64,000 nucleotides of DNA from positions 434,001 to 498,000 of the forward strand of contig OZ244910.1 of the NCBI GenBank assembly GCA_965221735.1, read 5' to 3'. A program made the position numbers and the translations under genes. Positions 15,371 through 23,555 of the stretch are shown piece by piece. The stretch is from UBA2991 sp965221735 (lineage in GTDB: Bacteria > Chloroflexota > Dehalococcoidia > Tepidiformales > Tepidiformaceae). Below the pieces are notes generated by a model. It saw only the letters and a program-made list of their open reading frames with translations. It was not told where the DNA came from and searched no databases. How positions within the stretch are numbered: the stretch's first letter is position 1; every line of letters starts with the position of its first letter.

Positions 15371-17365
15371 CTACACCTCGAGCGCTGCGTAGTGCCCGGA
15401 ATGGATCGCCATCTCCAGCCAGCGCGGCGCGAGCGCATCGCCCACCACGGTCACGTCGCCCTCGTAGTCGTCCAGCAGTTCCGCGAACTCCGTGTTCGGC
15501 ACGTTCCCCGACATCAGCACGACCATGTCAGCCGGCACACGCTCCTCGACTTCCGCGTCGAGGTTGCGAACCAGTACGTCGGTCTCGGTGACCTCCGCGA
15601 GGTGAGCCCGCGGGATGATGCGGAAGCCGCTCGGGTGGCCCGTCAGCCGCCGCAGCGCCGGCTCCTGCATGAGCGCCCCCGCCACCGCCGAGCCCAGCGA
15701 GTAGTGCCGCGTCACGAACGTCACGCTCAGGCCCGCGTCGAGCAGCTTCTCCGCCACGCCGATCGCGGGATAGTGGCCGACGTCGTCCAGCACGACCGCT
15801 GCCGTCCCCAGCTCCGCGTTCCCCTCCGCCACGTCGTAGTACGACCAGACGTGCGGCAGGTGGAGTCCCGCCGGCGGCTCTGTGGGCCGCAACTGCTGGA
15901 AGCCGTCCACCCGCGGCGTCGAGCCGGTCGCCACGATCACTGAGTCGGGGCGCTCGTTCTCAAGCCAGTCGAACGAACGGTGCCAGCGGTCCCACTGCCC
16001 CGCGTCCACGTTCGTGTTCAGCCGGATGTCGACCTCCAGGTTGCGAAGCTGCCCCTCCAGCCAGTCGACGATGCCCCCGATCTCCTCGCGGTGCGGCAGC
16101 TGGCGCGCGACCTGGATCTGGCCGCCCAGCCGGTCCGTCGCCTCGAACAGCGTCACCCGGTGCCCGCGCAGCGCCGCCACCCGCGCCGCCTCCATCCCCG
16201 CCGGACCGCCGCCCACCACGAAGACCCGCTTCGGCTCCTCCGCCGGCTCGATGTGGTCGTCCCCGAACCGCCCTTCCTGCCCCGCCCCCACGTTGACCGT
16301 GCAGCCGAAGCGCATGAGCGGCCCCGTTCGCCCCCCGATGCAGCCCTGGTTGCAGCCGATGCACGGCCGCGTGTCCGCTTCGCGCCCCTCCTCCGCTTTC
16401 CGCACGATGTCCGGGTCCGCAAGCGTCGCCCGCACCATCGAGACCATGTCCGCCCGGCCCGAGGCGATGATGTCCTCTGCCTCCTGGATGGTGATCACCC
16501 GTCCCGTCACGATCGTCGGCTTCGAGAGCGCCCGCGTCGCGACCGTGCTGCGCTCCAGCTCGTAGCCGTGCGGCTCGTGCATCCCCCCGATGAACTGGTC
16601 GAAGCTGTAGTAGCTCCCCACCGAGACGTCGTAGAAGTCGAGCAGGCCGTCCGCCTCCAGCGCCAGCGCGATCTCGAGGTTCTCCTCTGGGCCGATGCCG
16701 TCCGTCACGCCCTCCGAGGCCGTCAGGCGAATGCCGAGGGGGTAGTCGTCGCCCACCTCCGAGCGCACCGCCGCGATCACCTCGCGGGGGAAGCGCATGC
16801 GGTTCTCGAACGAGCCGCCGTAGTCGTCCTCGCGCAGGTTCGTCACCGGCGACATGAACTGGGTCAGCAGGTACCCGTGCGCCCCGTGGATCTCGACGCC
16901 GTCGAGCCCGCCCTGCTTGCAGTGGCGCGCCGCCCGCGCGTACGCCTCCACCACCTCGTCGATCATCCCCTTCGTCATCGGGATGGGGAGCACCGTCGAG
17001 AGCGCCCCCATCACCCGCGACGGCGCCCAGGGCGGATCGCCCGTCAGCGTCATCGCGTTGTTTCCCGCGTGCCAGAGCTGCTGGAACAGCTTCATCCCGT
17101 GCCGGTGCGACGCCTCCGCGAGCTGCTCGTAGTCGGAGACGATCTCGGGCCGGAACGCCAGCAGCGACGACGCCGTCGTCGGGTGTACGGTCGCCACCTC
17201 GAGGATGGTCAGCCCCACGCCGCCCTTCGCCCGCGCCTCGTGGTAGTCGACGAGCACCTGCAGGCCGCCCGCGTTCAGCCCCGTCCCGTGCGCCGAGCGG
17301 ATGATCCGGTTCTTGATCTCGAGCCCGTTGATCGTGATCGGGCTGAAGACGTGGGGATACGGCAT
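15371..17365 (-). CDS. Old Yellow Enzyme-type oxidoreductase with FAD/NAD domains (2,4-dienoyl-CoA reductase-like)
   Basis: A 664-residue multidomain flavoprotein. Residues 1 to about 340 form an FMN-binding OYE barrel (FSPITINGLEIKNRIIRSAH; HGAHGYLLTQFMSPVTN). Next is a 4Fe-4S cluster segment CIGCNQGCIGG followed by a further cysteine in RFGCTVN, then FAD- and NAD-binding domains with VVGGGPAGMEAARVAALRG. This arrangement is that of FadH and trimethylamine dehydrogenase relatives: hydride passes from NAD(P)H via FAD and the cluster to FMN. It lies downstream of the P450, ferredoxin and PPOX genes on the same strand and may act on the same compound or supply reducing power. Confidence 0.9.
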   Translation of the reverse strand: MPYPHVFSPITINGLEIKNRIIRSAHGTGLNAGGLQVLVDYHEARAKGGVGLTILEVATVHPTTASSLLAFRPEIVSDYEQLAEASHRHGMKLFQQLWHAGNNAMTLTGDPPWAPSRVMGALSTVLPIPMTKGMIDEVVEAYARAARHCKQGGLDGVEIHGAHGYLLTQFMSPVTNLREDDYGGSFENRMRFPREVIAAVRSEVGDDYPLGIRLTASEGVTDGIGPEENLEIALALEADGLLDFYDVSVGSYYSFDQFIGGMHEPHGYELERSTVATRALSKPTIVTGRVITIQEAEDIIASGRADMVSMVRATLADPDIVRKAEEGREADTRPCIGCNQGCIGGRTGPLMRFGCTVNVGAGQEGRFGDDHIEPAEEPKRVFVVGGGPAGMEAARVAALRGHRVTLFEATDRLGGQIQVARQLPHREEIGGIVDWLEGQLRNLEVDIRLNTNVDAGQWDRWHRSFDWLENERPDSVIVATGSTPRVDGFQQLRPTEPPAGLHLPHVWSYYDVAEGNAELGTAAVVLDDVGHYPAIGVAEKLLDAGLSVTFVTRHYSLGSAVAGALMQEPALRRLTGHPSGFRIIPRAHLAEVTETDVLVRNLDAEVEERVPADMVVLMSGNVPNTEFAELLDDYEGDVTVVGDALAPRWLEMAIHSGHYAALEV

Positions 17366-17383
17366 GGCTTCTCCCGCGCGGCG

Positions 17384-17821
17384 CTAGTCGCCGGCCTCCA
17401 GCAGGAACGGCCCGTCGACGCCCCGGCCGCGCACCGAGGTCAGCTCGACCACGATCGCCTTGCCCTTGCGCTCCGGGTCGCGCTGCTGCTCCATCGGATG
17501 CGAGTTGTCGTACACCGTGCGGTCGACCGCGGGGTCGTCGTTGAGGCGCGCACGGCCCTGGAGCTGGTAGAAGCGCCGCTCCGCCATGTTCGAATACACC
17601 AGCACCACCACGGGGTGCGTCTCCAGCGAGGCCGTGAGCGTGCTCCCCGCCGCATCCCGCGTCCAGAACGCCACCGCCGAGTCGCCCAGTGTCTGCGCCG
17701 TCCCCCGGAAGCTCACCGTGGGCTCGCCGTCGACGGTCACGCCCGCGACCACGATCGGGTGGCCTTCCGCGAAGGCTTCGTTGAAATCCCGCTTCACCGA
17801 CTCCGGCAGGACCAGCGCCAC
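17384..17821 (-). CDS. Pyridoxamine-phosphate-oxidase-fold (PPOX class) flavin/F420 protein
   Basis: A 145-residue split-barrel protein: GHPIVVAGVTVDGEPTVSF, then SAVAFWTRDAAGSTLTASLETHPVVVLVY and RRFYQLQGRARL, as in PPOX-class FMN- or F420-binding reductases. GTG 17821 starts 4 bp after the ferredoxin stop; the Old Yellow Enzyme gene follows 18 bp after its own stop. It belongs to the P450 operon and could reduce an unsaturated intermediate. The true cofactor and substrate are unknown. Confidence 0.82.
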   Translation of the reverse strand: MALVLPESVKRDFNEAFAEGHPIVVAGVTVDGEPTVSFRGTAQTLGDSAVAFWTRDAAGSTLTASLETHPVVVLVYSNMAERRFYQLQGRARLNDDPAVDRTVYDNSHPMEQQRDPERKGKAIVVELTSVRGRGVDGPFLLEAGD

Positions 17822-17825
17822 CGCC

Positions 17826-18029
17826 CTAGCCCTCGTCCTCGACCAGGCTGATGGCCTGCGCCGGACACATCTCGATGGCGTCGTTGGCCAGCTCGATCTG
17901 CTCGCCCTCGGGGTGCTCGACCGCGACCACCGGCCAGTTCTCCTCGTCCCGCTCGAACACGTCCGGCTGCAGGTAGGAGCACTGCCCCGACTTGAGGCAC
18001 AGCCGCCGCTCGATCACCAGTTTCTGCAT
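17826..18029 (-). CDS. Small ferredoxin of the P450 type ([3Fe-4S] or [4Fe-4S])
   Basis: A 67-residue ferredoxin: the first cluster motif CLKSGQC (cysteines 11 and 17) followed by SYLQPDVF, and the closing cysteine in EMCPAQAISL. The C-x5-C spacing with only three cysteines is typical of the [3Fe-4S] ferredoxins that pass electrons to bacterial P450s. ATG 18029 is 29 bp after the P450 stop. A longer frame would begin inside the P450 gene and is not supported. Confidence 0.92.
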   Translation of the reverse strand: MQKLVIERRLCLKSGQCSYLQPDVFERDEENWPVVAVEHPEGEQIELANDAIEMCPAQAISLVEDEG

Positions 18030-18058
18030 CGCCTGCTCCGTTCTACCGGTCCGGCCGG

Positions 18059-19306
18059 TTAGCTCACCGAGGGAGGATCCCACGCTACGGGCAGCGTCTC
18101 AACGCCGTGCAGCACAGGGGCGCTGATCTCCTCCGGCTCGCCCGTGAGCCGCAGGTTCGGCATCCGTTCCAGCACCAGCTTCAGCGCCACCTTCGCCTCG
18201 ACCCGCGCCAGCGGCGCCCCCATGCAGTAGTGGATCCCCTGGCCGAAGGCGTAGTGCAGCTTCAGATCTTCGTAGTCGCGCGTCACGTCGAACGTCTCCG
18301 GGTCCTCCCACATCTCCGGGTCCAGGTTGGCCGACCCGAACATGCAGAGCACCTTCGTGTCCTTCGGCACCTGCACGCCGAGGAATTCCGTGTCCTCCAC
18401 CGCCGTCCGAAAGAGGCCGTTCACGGGGGAGTCGTAACGCAGGCTCTCCTCGACGCACGTCTCGTACAGGTCCGGGTTGTTCTTCACGAGCTCCATCTGG
18501 TCCGGGTTCTGGAGCAGGCGGTAGATCATGTTGCCGATGAGCTGCGTCGTCGTCGCGCTCCCCGCGATAAAGAGGAAGCCCATGAACCCCACGATCTCGT
18601 CGTCCCGCAGCGTGCGACCGTTCAGCTCCGTCGTCACCAGCGCCGTGAGCGTGTCCTGGGGCATCTCCTCGCCGGCCGCGTGCATCGCCCGCCGCTCCGC
18701 GATCTTCCCGAGGAAGTAGCGCACCTCTTCCTGCCCGCGCGTCGCGCCACTGCGGTCGTTCCCGCCTTCGGCCTCAGCTGCTGCGCGCATCTGCCGCGCC
18801 ATCTCCTCCTGCCCGAGCGCGTCCGCGGAGATGACGGCGTCCGCCCGCGGGCGCATCTGCTGCACCAGCACCGGGTCGAGCCCCAGCAGCCACGCGATCA
18901 CGATCAGGGGCACGGGAACCGCGAGCAGCTCCATGAAGTCGCCCTCACCCTTGGCGACGAACCCGTCGATGATCTCGTCGATCAGCACCGTGATCTCGGG
19001 CTCCATGGCGAGCAGGCTCGCCGGCGTGAAGGCGCGGTTCACGATCCGGCGGTCGAACGTGTGCTCCGGCGGGTCCACGCTCACGAGCACGCCGCCACCA
19101 CCCTCGCGCGACAGGCCCGGGCCCAGCTCGCTCGTCCAGTTCTTCCAGTCGTGCAGCAGCGCGCGCACGTCCTTCTCGCGGGTCACCGCGTACCAGTCGA
19201 ACGGCTCCTCGGCGTGCGCCATCGGGCACTCCTCGCGCATGCGCGCGAAGTGCGGATGCACGTCCGCCTGAAACTCGGGGTCGAAGAAGTCGAAGTCAGA
19301 CGCCAT
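18059..19306 (-). CDS. Cytochrome P450
   Basis: A 415-residue soluble bacterial P450. The oxygen-binding I-helix motif AGSATTTQ is at 248-255, ExxR at E287-R290, and the heme loop FGQGIHYC at 354-361 with C361 as iron ligand. It hydroxylates a small molecule with O2 and electrons from the adjacent ferredoxin. No ferredoxin reductase gene is next to it; the flavoprotein at 15371 might take that role (inference). Start 19306 has GGAGGAG upstream. A near-consensus promoter lies just ahead, overlapping the end of a TetR gene. Confidence 0.95.
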   Translation of the reverse strand: MASDFDFFDPEFQADVHPHFARMREECPMAHAEEPFDWYAVTREKDVRALLHDWKNWTSELGPGLSREGGGGVLVSVDPPEHTFDRRIVNRAFTPASLLAMEPEITVLIDEIIDGFVAKGEGDFMELLAVPVPLIVIAWLLGLDPVLVQQMRPRADAVISADALGQEEMARQMRAAAEAEGGNDRSGATRGQEEVRYFLGKIAERRAMHAAGEEMPQDTLTALVTTELNGRTLRDDEIVGFMGFLFIAGSATTTQLIGNMIYRLLQNPDQMELVKNNPDLYETCVEESLRYDSPVNGLFRTAVEDTEFLGVQVPKDTKVLCMFGSANLDPEMWEDPETFDVTRDYEDLKLHYAFGQGIHYCMGAPLARVEAKVALKLVLERMPNLRLTGEPEEISAPVLHGVETLPVAWDPPSVS

Positions 19307-19336
19307 GCCGCTCCTCCCGGGTGCTGGACAGTTGTA

Positions 19337-19365
19337 AAATTACGCCCGCCGAGGGGGCTTGTCAA
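19337..19365 (-). promoter_or_regulatory. Near-consensus sigma70 promoter of the P450 operon
   Basis: On the - strand TTGACA (19365-19360), a 17-bp spacer and TAATTT (19342-19337) precede the P450 start by about 30 bp. The -35 element overlaps the TGA stop codon of the TetR gene. The AT-rich spot stands out in this GC-rich region. Confidence 0.75.
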
Positions 19366-20048
19366 CGCCTCCGGGAGGACGCCCCGGCTGCTTCCAGCGC
19401 TCCCCGCGAGAGCCGTTCCTGTCGCTCCCGGGCAATGCCCCGGCAGCGATCCGCGGTGTCGGGCGCGGCCGCCCCGGCGAGCATCAGGCAGGCCGAGAAC
19501 ACGGTCGCGTCGGTCAGTTCCCCGGGCCCGATTCCCCCCGCCAGCCACTCTGCGTTCGTGCCCCGCTGCAGCGCGGCGATACGCCTGCCCAGCGCCCCAA
19601 CGTCGACCCACGCCTCGATCTCGCCGTCGTCCCGCATCTCCTCCAGCGCTTCCGTCAGCGCGCGCAGCCCACCCGAACGGATCGCCTTCCCCAGTGGTCG
19701 CGCCCCCGCACGGCTTTGGAACGACTCAAGGAGCGTCCTTGCGTAGTCGGGGTTGCTCGCGATCGTCTCCGCGATTGCGGTCAGGATCGCGAGGACGCGG
19801 TCAAGCCCGCGCATGCCCGCGCTCGGTCCCGCCGCGTCCAGCAGATCCTCGTACGTTTCCAGCACGGCCTCGTAGAGCAGTTCGTCCTTGCTTCCGAACG
19901 TGTTGTAGAGCGTCGGCCGCGTCACGCCGCTGGCTTCCGCCAGCGCCGTCATCGTGACGTTGTCGTACCCGACGCGCGCCAGGAGATCCCTCGCGGCGGC
20001 CAGTAGCCGCCCGCGCCGCTCAAGCCGCTTTTCGTCGCCAAGCGCCAT
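19362..20048 (-). CDS. TetR-family transcriptional regulator
   Basis: A 228-residue regulator. The N-terminal helix-turn-helix spans about residues 11-57, including GYDNVTMTALAEASGVTRP and the TetR signature TLYNTFGSKDELLYEAV. The C-terminal ligand domain is highly similar to the neighbouring TetR at 20115, including GLDRV, EALEEMRDDGE and FSACLMLAGA, so the two are tandem duplicates. It is immediately upstream of the P450 operon and on the same strand, so it is a likely regulator of that operon. Confidence 0.92.
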   Translation of the reverse strand: MALGDEKRLERRGRLLAAARDLLARVGYDNVTMTALAEASGVTRPTLYNTFGSKDELLYEAVLETYEDLLDAAGPSAGMRGLDRVLAILTAIAETIASNPDYARTLLESFQSRAGARPLGKAIRSGGLRALTEALEEMRDDGEIEAWVDVGALGRRIAALQRGTNAEWLAGGIGPGELTDATVFSACLMLAGAAAPDTADRCRGIARERQERLSRGALEAAGASSRRR

Positions 20049-20114
20049 CGCGCCCGATCCTATCAGCGCCGCCCGGGGCTGCGCCGGTCGGCTCTCCCGG
20101 GCCGGCGCCTGCCG

Positions 20115-20819
20115 TCATCCTCGGGCTGGGGAACCCCGCTCCGGCACGGGCTCCCGCCTGCTGCCCGACTGATCCACCGAGAGGCGCCCCTGGCGCTCCT
20201 CCGCGATGCGCCGGCAGCGCTCCGCGGCTTCGCCCGTGGTGGCGCCCGCGAGCATGACGCAGGCCGAGCAGATCATCATGTCGGTCAGGTCGTCCACGGC
20301 GATCCGGCCGCCCGCCCAGTCGATCGTGACGCCTCGACGCACGCCGCTGAGGAGCGTCGCCAACACCGTGGGGTCCACCCAGTCCTGCAGTTCTCCGTCC
20401 GAACGCATCTCCTCCACGGCTTCGTTCAACGCCTGCAACCCCTCGAGGCGTAGCGCTCTTCCCAGCCGTCGCCCTCCCGGGCGGGACCTGAACGAATCCA
20501 TGAGCGTCCGAACGTAGTTCGGTTCAAGCGTCATCGTCTCCGCGGTCGACGTCAGGATGGAAATGACCCGGTCCAGTCCGCGAACACCGGTGGCGGGTCC
20601 CGCCTCCTCCAGGAGCTCCTCGTAGTGCTCCAGCACTGCCTCGTAGAGCAGCTCATCCTTGCTGCCGAAGGTGTTGTAGAGGGTGGGCGCCGTTACGCCG
20701 GCGGCCTCTGCCAGCCCCTTCATCGTGACGTTTTCGTAGCCGATACGCCCGACGAACTCCCGCGCAGCGTTCAGGATCCGCTTGCGCCGCTCCAGCCGTT
20801 TCTCATCCCCCAGGGGCAT
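20115..20819 (-). CDS. TetR-family transcriptional regulator (tandem paralogue)
   Basis: A 234-residue TetR regulator. Its first 60 residues nearly match those of the TetR at 19362 (shared GDEKRLERR and LYNTFGSKDELLYEAVLE), and the ligand domain is also colinear but more diverged, so the two may bind related DNA and different ligands. ATG 20819 is preceded at 15 bp by a perfect palindrome that could be its own operator. Its stop is 66 bp from the start of the downstream TetR. Confidence 0.92.
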   Translation of the reverse strand: MPLGDEKRLERRKRILNAAREFVGRIGYENVTMKGLAEAAGVTAPTLYNTFGSKDELLYEAVLEHYEELLEEAGPATGVRGLDRVISILTSTAETMTLEPNYVRTLMDSFRSRPGGRRLGRALRLEGLQALNEAVEEMRSDGELQDWVDPTVLATLLSGVRRGVTIDWAGGRIAVDDLTDMMICSACVMLAGATTGEAAERCRRIAEERQGRLSVDQSGSRREPVPERGSPARG

Positions 20820-20833
20820 ATGGCGCGATTCTA

Positions 20834-20844
20834 CCAGTGACTGG
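20834..20844. promoter_or_regulatory. Palindrome CCAGTGACTGG, candidate TetR operator
   Basis: CCAGT-G-ACTGG is a perfect 11-bp palindrome 15 bp upstream of the TetR start at 20819. The flanking GATTCTACCAG resembles GATCCTATCAG (about 20054-20064) upstream of the other TetR, so both genes share part of the site. Confidence 0.45.
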
Positions 20845-20859
20845 CAGGCGTGCTCAGCC

Positions 20860-21483
20860 CTACCACTTGTCCCAGTGGACCGTCTCCTCGACCGGAAGCC
20901 GCGAGACCGGACCGAAGTTCCCCATCGGGTAGCCGACCGGGAGCAGGCAGTACGCCTCGACCGTGTCCGGCAGGCCCAGGATCTCCTTCACCCGCGTGCG
21001 GTCGCGCAGGCCCAGCGTCGTGGGCGTGGCGCCCAGCCCGAGGGCCCGCGCCGCCAGCAGCACGTTCTGGACCGCCGGCCACACGTAGCCGCCGCCACCT
21101 GCCCGCGTCGGGTCGGCCTGCGCATCCGAGAACTCCAGGCAGCCGATGACGAGCGCCGGGATCTCGTGCATGTGCTCCATCTGCCACACAACCGCCTCCC
21201 GCATCCGGTCGCGCTTCGCCTTCGAGTGGTGGGGGAGCTCCTCGACGGTGTCCGCCGCCATGTAGGCGGTGATGTGCTTGCGGTTCTCCTCCGCCAGCAG
21301 CCGCTTCGTCTCCGGGTCGCGCACGATCAGCCAGCGCACGTTCTGCACGTTCGAGCCCGTGGGCGCGTGGTTGCCGGCGTCCGCCAGCTTCAGCAGCAGC
21401 TCCTCCGGAACCGGGTCCGGCTTGATCCGCCGCATCGCGCGGCAGTTGTACATAACTTCGAAAATGCCCAACTCCTCGGACAT
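20860..21483 (-). CDS. Nitroreductase-family flavoprotein
   Basis: A 207-residue FMN-dependent nitroreductase-fold protein: MYNCRAMRRIKPDPVPEELL at the start (the RS/RR FMN-binding motif), NHAPTGSNVQNVRWLIV, and the glycine-rich GYVWPAVQNVLLAARALGLG segment, ending with LPVGYP. It reduces nitro, quinone or enone groups with NAD(P)H; the natural substrate is unknown. It is divergent from the enoyl-CoA hydratase gene, with a 7-bp inverted repeat between the two. Confidence 0.9.
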   Translation of the reverse strand: MSEELGIFEVMYNCRAMRRIKPDPVPEELLLKLADAGNHAPTGSNVQNVRWLIVRDPETKRLLAEENRKHITAYMAADTVEELPHHSKAKRDRMREAVVWQMEHMHEIPALVIGCLEFSDAQADPTRAGGGGYVWPAVQNVLLAARALGLGATPTTLGLRDRTRVKEILGLPDTVEAYCLLPVGYPMGNFGPVSRLPVEETVHWDKW

Positions 21484-21500
21484 GTTGGCCTCCCTGTCAC

Positions 21501-21524
21501 GTCTCGCGTGTGTCCGTGCGAGAC
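21501..21524. promoter_or_regulatory. Inverted repeat between divergent genes
   Basis: GTCTCGC (21501-21507) and GCGAGAC (21518-21524) are perfect 7-bp inverted arms with a 10-bp spacer, centred in the 68-bp gap between the nitroreductase and enoyl-CoA hydratase start codons. Arm size and spacing suit a dimeric repressor that controls both genes. Confidence 0.5.
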
Positions 21525-21551
21525 TACGCGACCCAGCACTGGAGGCTACCC

Positions 21552-22331
21552 ATGCCCGACCTCCTCTACGACAAACGCGACCGCTTCGCGGTCTTCACCA
21601 TGAACCGTCCCGAGCGTCTCAACGCCCTCGGCGGCACGATGATGAGCGACCTGACGGAAGCCCTCGCCGACTTCAACGCCGACCCCGAGATGCGCGCCGG
21701 CATCCTCACCGGCGCCGGTCGCGCCTTCAGCGCCGGCGCCGACCTGAAGGAGATGAACCAGCGCAACGTCGACCGTGGTGACAGCGCCGCTCCCACCCGC
21801 ACTTTCGACCCCGCCAGCAACCTCCCGTTCTCCCGCTCCCCCAAGCCGGTCATCGCCGCCATCAACGGCCTCTGCATCGCCGGCGGCCTCGAACGCGCCC
21901 TGGATTGCGACATCCGCATCTGCTCGACCGAAGCCTGGTTCGGCCTCTTCGAGGTGAAGCGCGGCATCCTTGCCGGCTACGCCATCCACCACCTCGCCCG
22001 CCTCGTCCCCTTCAGCGATGCCATGTACATCCTCCTCACCGGGGACCGCGTCGAGGCTGATGACGCCCTCCGTATGGGGCTCGTGCGCGAGGTGCTCGAC
22101 CCGGACGAGCTGATGCCCCGAGCCGAGGCCATCGCCGGCATGATCGCCGAGAATGCCCCCCTCTCCGTCGAGGGCAGCAAGTTCATGGCCCAGCAGTGGC
22201 GGCAGCTCATGATCGACGAGTCGTACCGGACCGGCGAGTGGGTCAGCCGCGCCGTCCTCAACTCCGAAGACGCAAAGGAAGGCCCCCGCGCCTTCTCCGA
22301 GAAGCGCCCGGCCCGCTGGCAGGGCCGCTGA
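21552..22331 (+). CDS. Enoyl-CoA hydratase/isomerase family protein
   Basis: A 259-residue crotonase-fold protein. It has FTMNRPERLNAL at the start, the oxyanion-hole segment AFSAGADLKEM, and the second CoA-binding region AAINGLCIAGGLERALDCDIRI. In hydratases glutamates occupy the two catalytic positions; here the first lies in the CIAGGLERAL segment, so the reaction (hydration, isomerisation or other) is uncertain. ATG 21552 has GGAGG 7 nt upstream. Confidence 0.9.
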   Translation: MPDLLYDKRDRFAVFTMNRPERLNALGGTMMSDLTEALADFNADPEMRAGILTGAGRAFSAGADLKEMNQRNVDRGDSAAPTRTFDPASNLPFSRSPKPVIAAINGLCIAGGLERALDCDIRICSTEAWFGLFEVKRGILAGYAIHHLARLVPFSDAMYILLTGDRVEADDALRMGLVREVLDPDELMPRAEAIAGMIAENAPLSVEGSKFMAQQWRQLMIDESYRTGEWVSRAVLNSEDAKEGPRAFSEKRPARWQGR

Positions 22332-22362
22332 TGCCGCCGCCTCCGGCCCCAAAAGTGTTCGT

Positions 22363-22391
22363 TTGGGCCGGATCGAAATGATCCATACACT
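22363..22391 (+). promoter_or_regulatory. Candidate promoter for the Gfo/Idh gene
   Basis: TTGGGC (22363-22368), a 17-bp spacer and TACACT (22386-22391) lie about 20 bp ahead of the ATG at 22413. The -35 hexamer is weak. The same stretch holds the imperfect stem GGCCCCAAA / TTTGGGCC. Confidence 0.35.
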
Positions 22392-22412
22392 TTCCGGAAG
22401 GAGCACCCCGCG

Positions 22413-23465
22413 ATGACCTCGAACGAAGCCCCCCTGCGCGTCGGCCTCATCGGCGCCGGCGGCAACATGAAGCTGCGGCACATCCCCGGGTTCCAGGAGA
22501 CGGGCGAGGTCGAGCTCGTCTCGGTCTGCAACCGCAGCGAAGCCAGCGGCCGCGCCATCGCCGGCGAGTACGGCATCCCGCGCGTCGAGCCCGATCCCGC
22601 CACCCTCCTCGCCGCCGACGACATCGACGCCGTCTGCATCGGCACGTGGCCCTACCAGCACCACGACCTCACCATCGCCGCCCTCGAGGCGGGCAAGCAC
22701 GTCCTCTGCGAAGCGCGCATGGCCATGAACGCGACCGAGGCCCGCGAGATGCTCGCCGCCTCGGAGGCGCACCCCGACCTCGTGGTCCAGCTCGTCCCCG
22801 CCCCCTTCGACTTCAAGAGCTGGAAGACCGTCCGCCGCCTGCTCGAGGACGGCTCCATCGGCGACGTGCGGGATGTGCACGTGACCGTCCTCGGCGGCGC
22901 GTCCCTCAACCCCGACGCGCCCCTCCACTGGCGCGACCGCACGGACCTCTCCGGCATGAACGTCATGGCCTACGGCATCTACACCGAGATCATCGGCCGC
23001 TGGTTCGGCCCCACCCGGACCATCCTCGCCCACGGCGCGACCTTCGTTCGCGAGCGCACGAACGCCGAGACCGGCGAGCGCACGGCCATCGAAGTCCCGG
23101 ACAGCCTCGGCGTCTTCGCCGAGCTGGAGCGCGGCGGTCGCGTGACCTACCGCGTCTCGACCGTGCTCCACGCCGCTCCGCCCGAGGCGAACGGCATCTC
23201 CGTCTACGGCTCCGCGGGAACCCTCCACTGGCGCCTCGGCGACACCATGACCTACGCCCCCCTCGGCGAGGAGCCCGCCCCCCTCGACCCCGACCCCGGC
23301 ACCGCCGGCGAGTGGCGCGTCGAGCAGGACTTCGTCGACTCCGTCCGCCGGGGAGCGCCCGTCACCCTCACCAGCTTCCCCGACGGCGTCGAGTACATGC
23401 GCGTCATCGAGGCTACCCACCGCAGCCGCACCGAAGGCCGCGCCGTGCCCCTGTCGGAGGTGTAG
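22413..23465 (+). CDS. Gfo/Idh/MocA-family oxidoreductase
   Basis: A 350-residue NAD(P)-dependent dehydrogenase. The Rossmann motif GLIGAGGNMKLRHIPGF is near residue 11, the EAGKHVLCEARMAMN segment near residue 90 corresponds to the family's EKP motif (here EAR, so the usual catalytic lysine is replaced), and the C-terminal beta-sheet domain includes SVYGSAGTLHWRLGD. It probably acts on a sugar or cyclic polyol, but the missing lysine makes this less certain. ATG 22413 has GGAAGGAG upstream. Confidence 0.88.
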   Translation: MTSNEAPLRVGLIGAGGNMKLRHIPGFQETGEVELVSVCNRSEASGRAIAGEYGIPRVEPDPATLLAADDIDAVCIGTWPYQHHDLTIAALEAGKHVLCEARMAMNATEAREMLAASEAHPDLVVQLVPAPFDFKSWKTVRRLLEDGSIGDVRDVHVTVLGGASLNPDAPLHWRDRTDLSGMNVMAYGIYTEIIGRWFGPTRTILAHGATFVRERTNAETGERTAIEVPDSLGVFAELERGGRVTYRVSTVLHAAPPEANGISVYGSAGTLHWRLGDTMTYAPLGEEPAPLDPDPGTAGEWRVEQDFVDSVRRGAPVTLTSFPDGVEYMRVIEATHRSRTEGRAVPLSEV

Positions 23466-23555
23466 CCGCTGGGCTCGGCTGGATGGGCCGGCTGCGCTAG
23501 GCTCGACTACGCGCAGGGCTGCCGGCGGCCGCCCTCCCTCCGAGGCTCACCCTTC

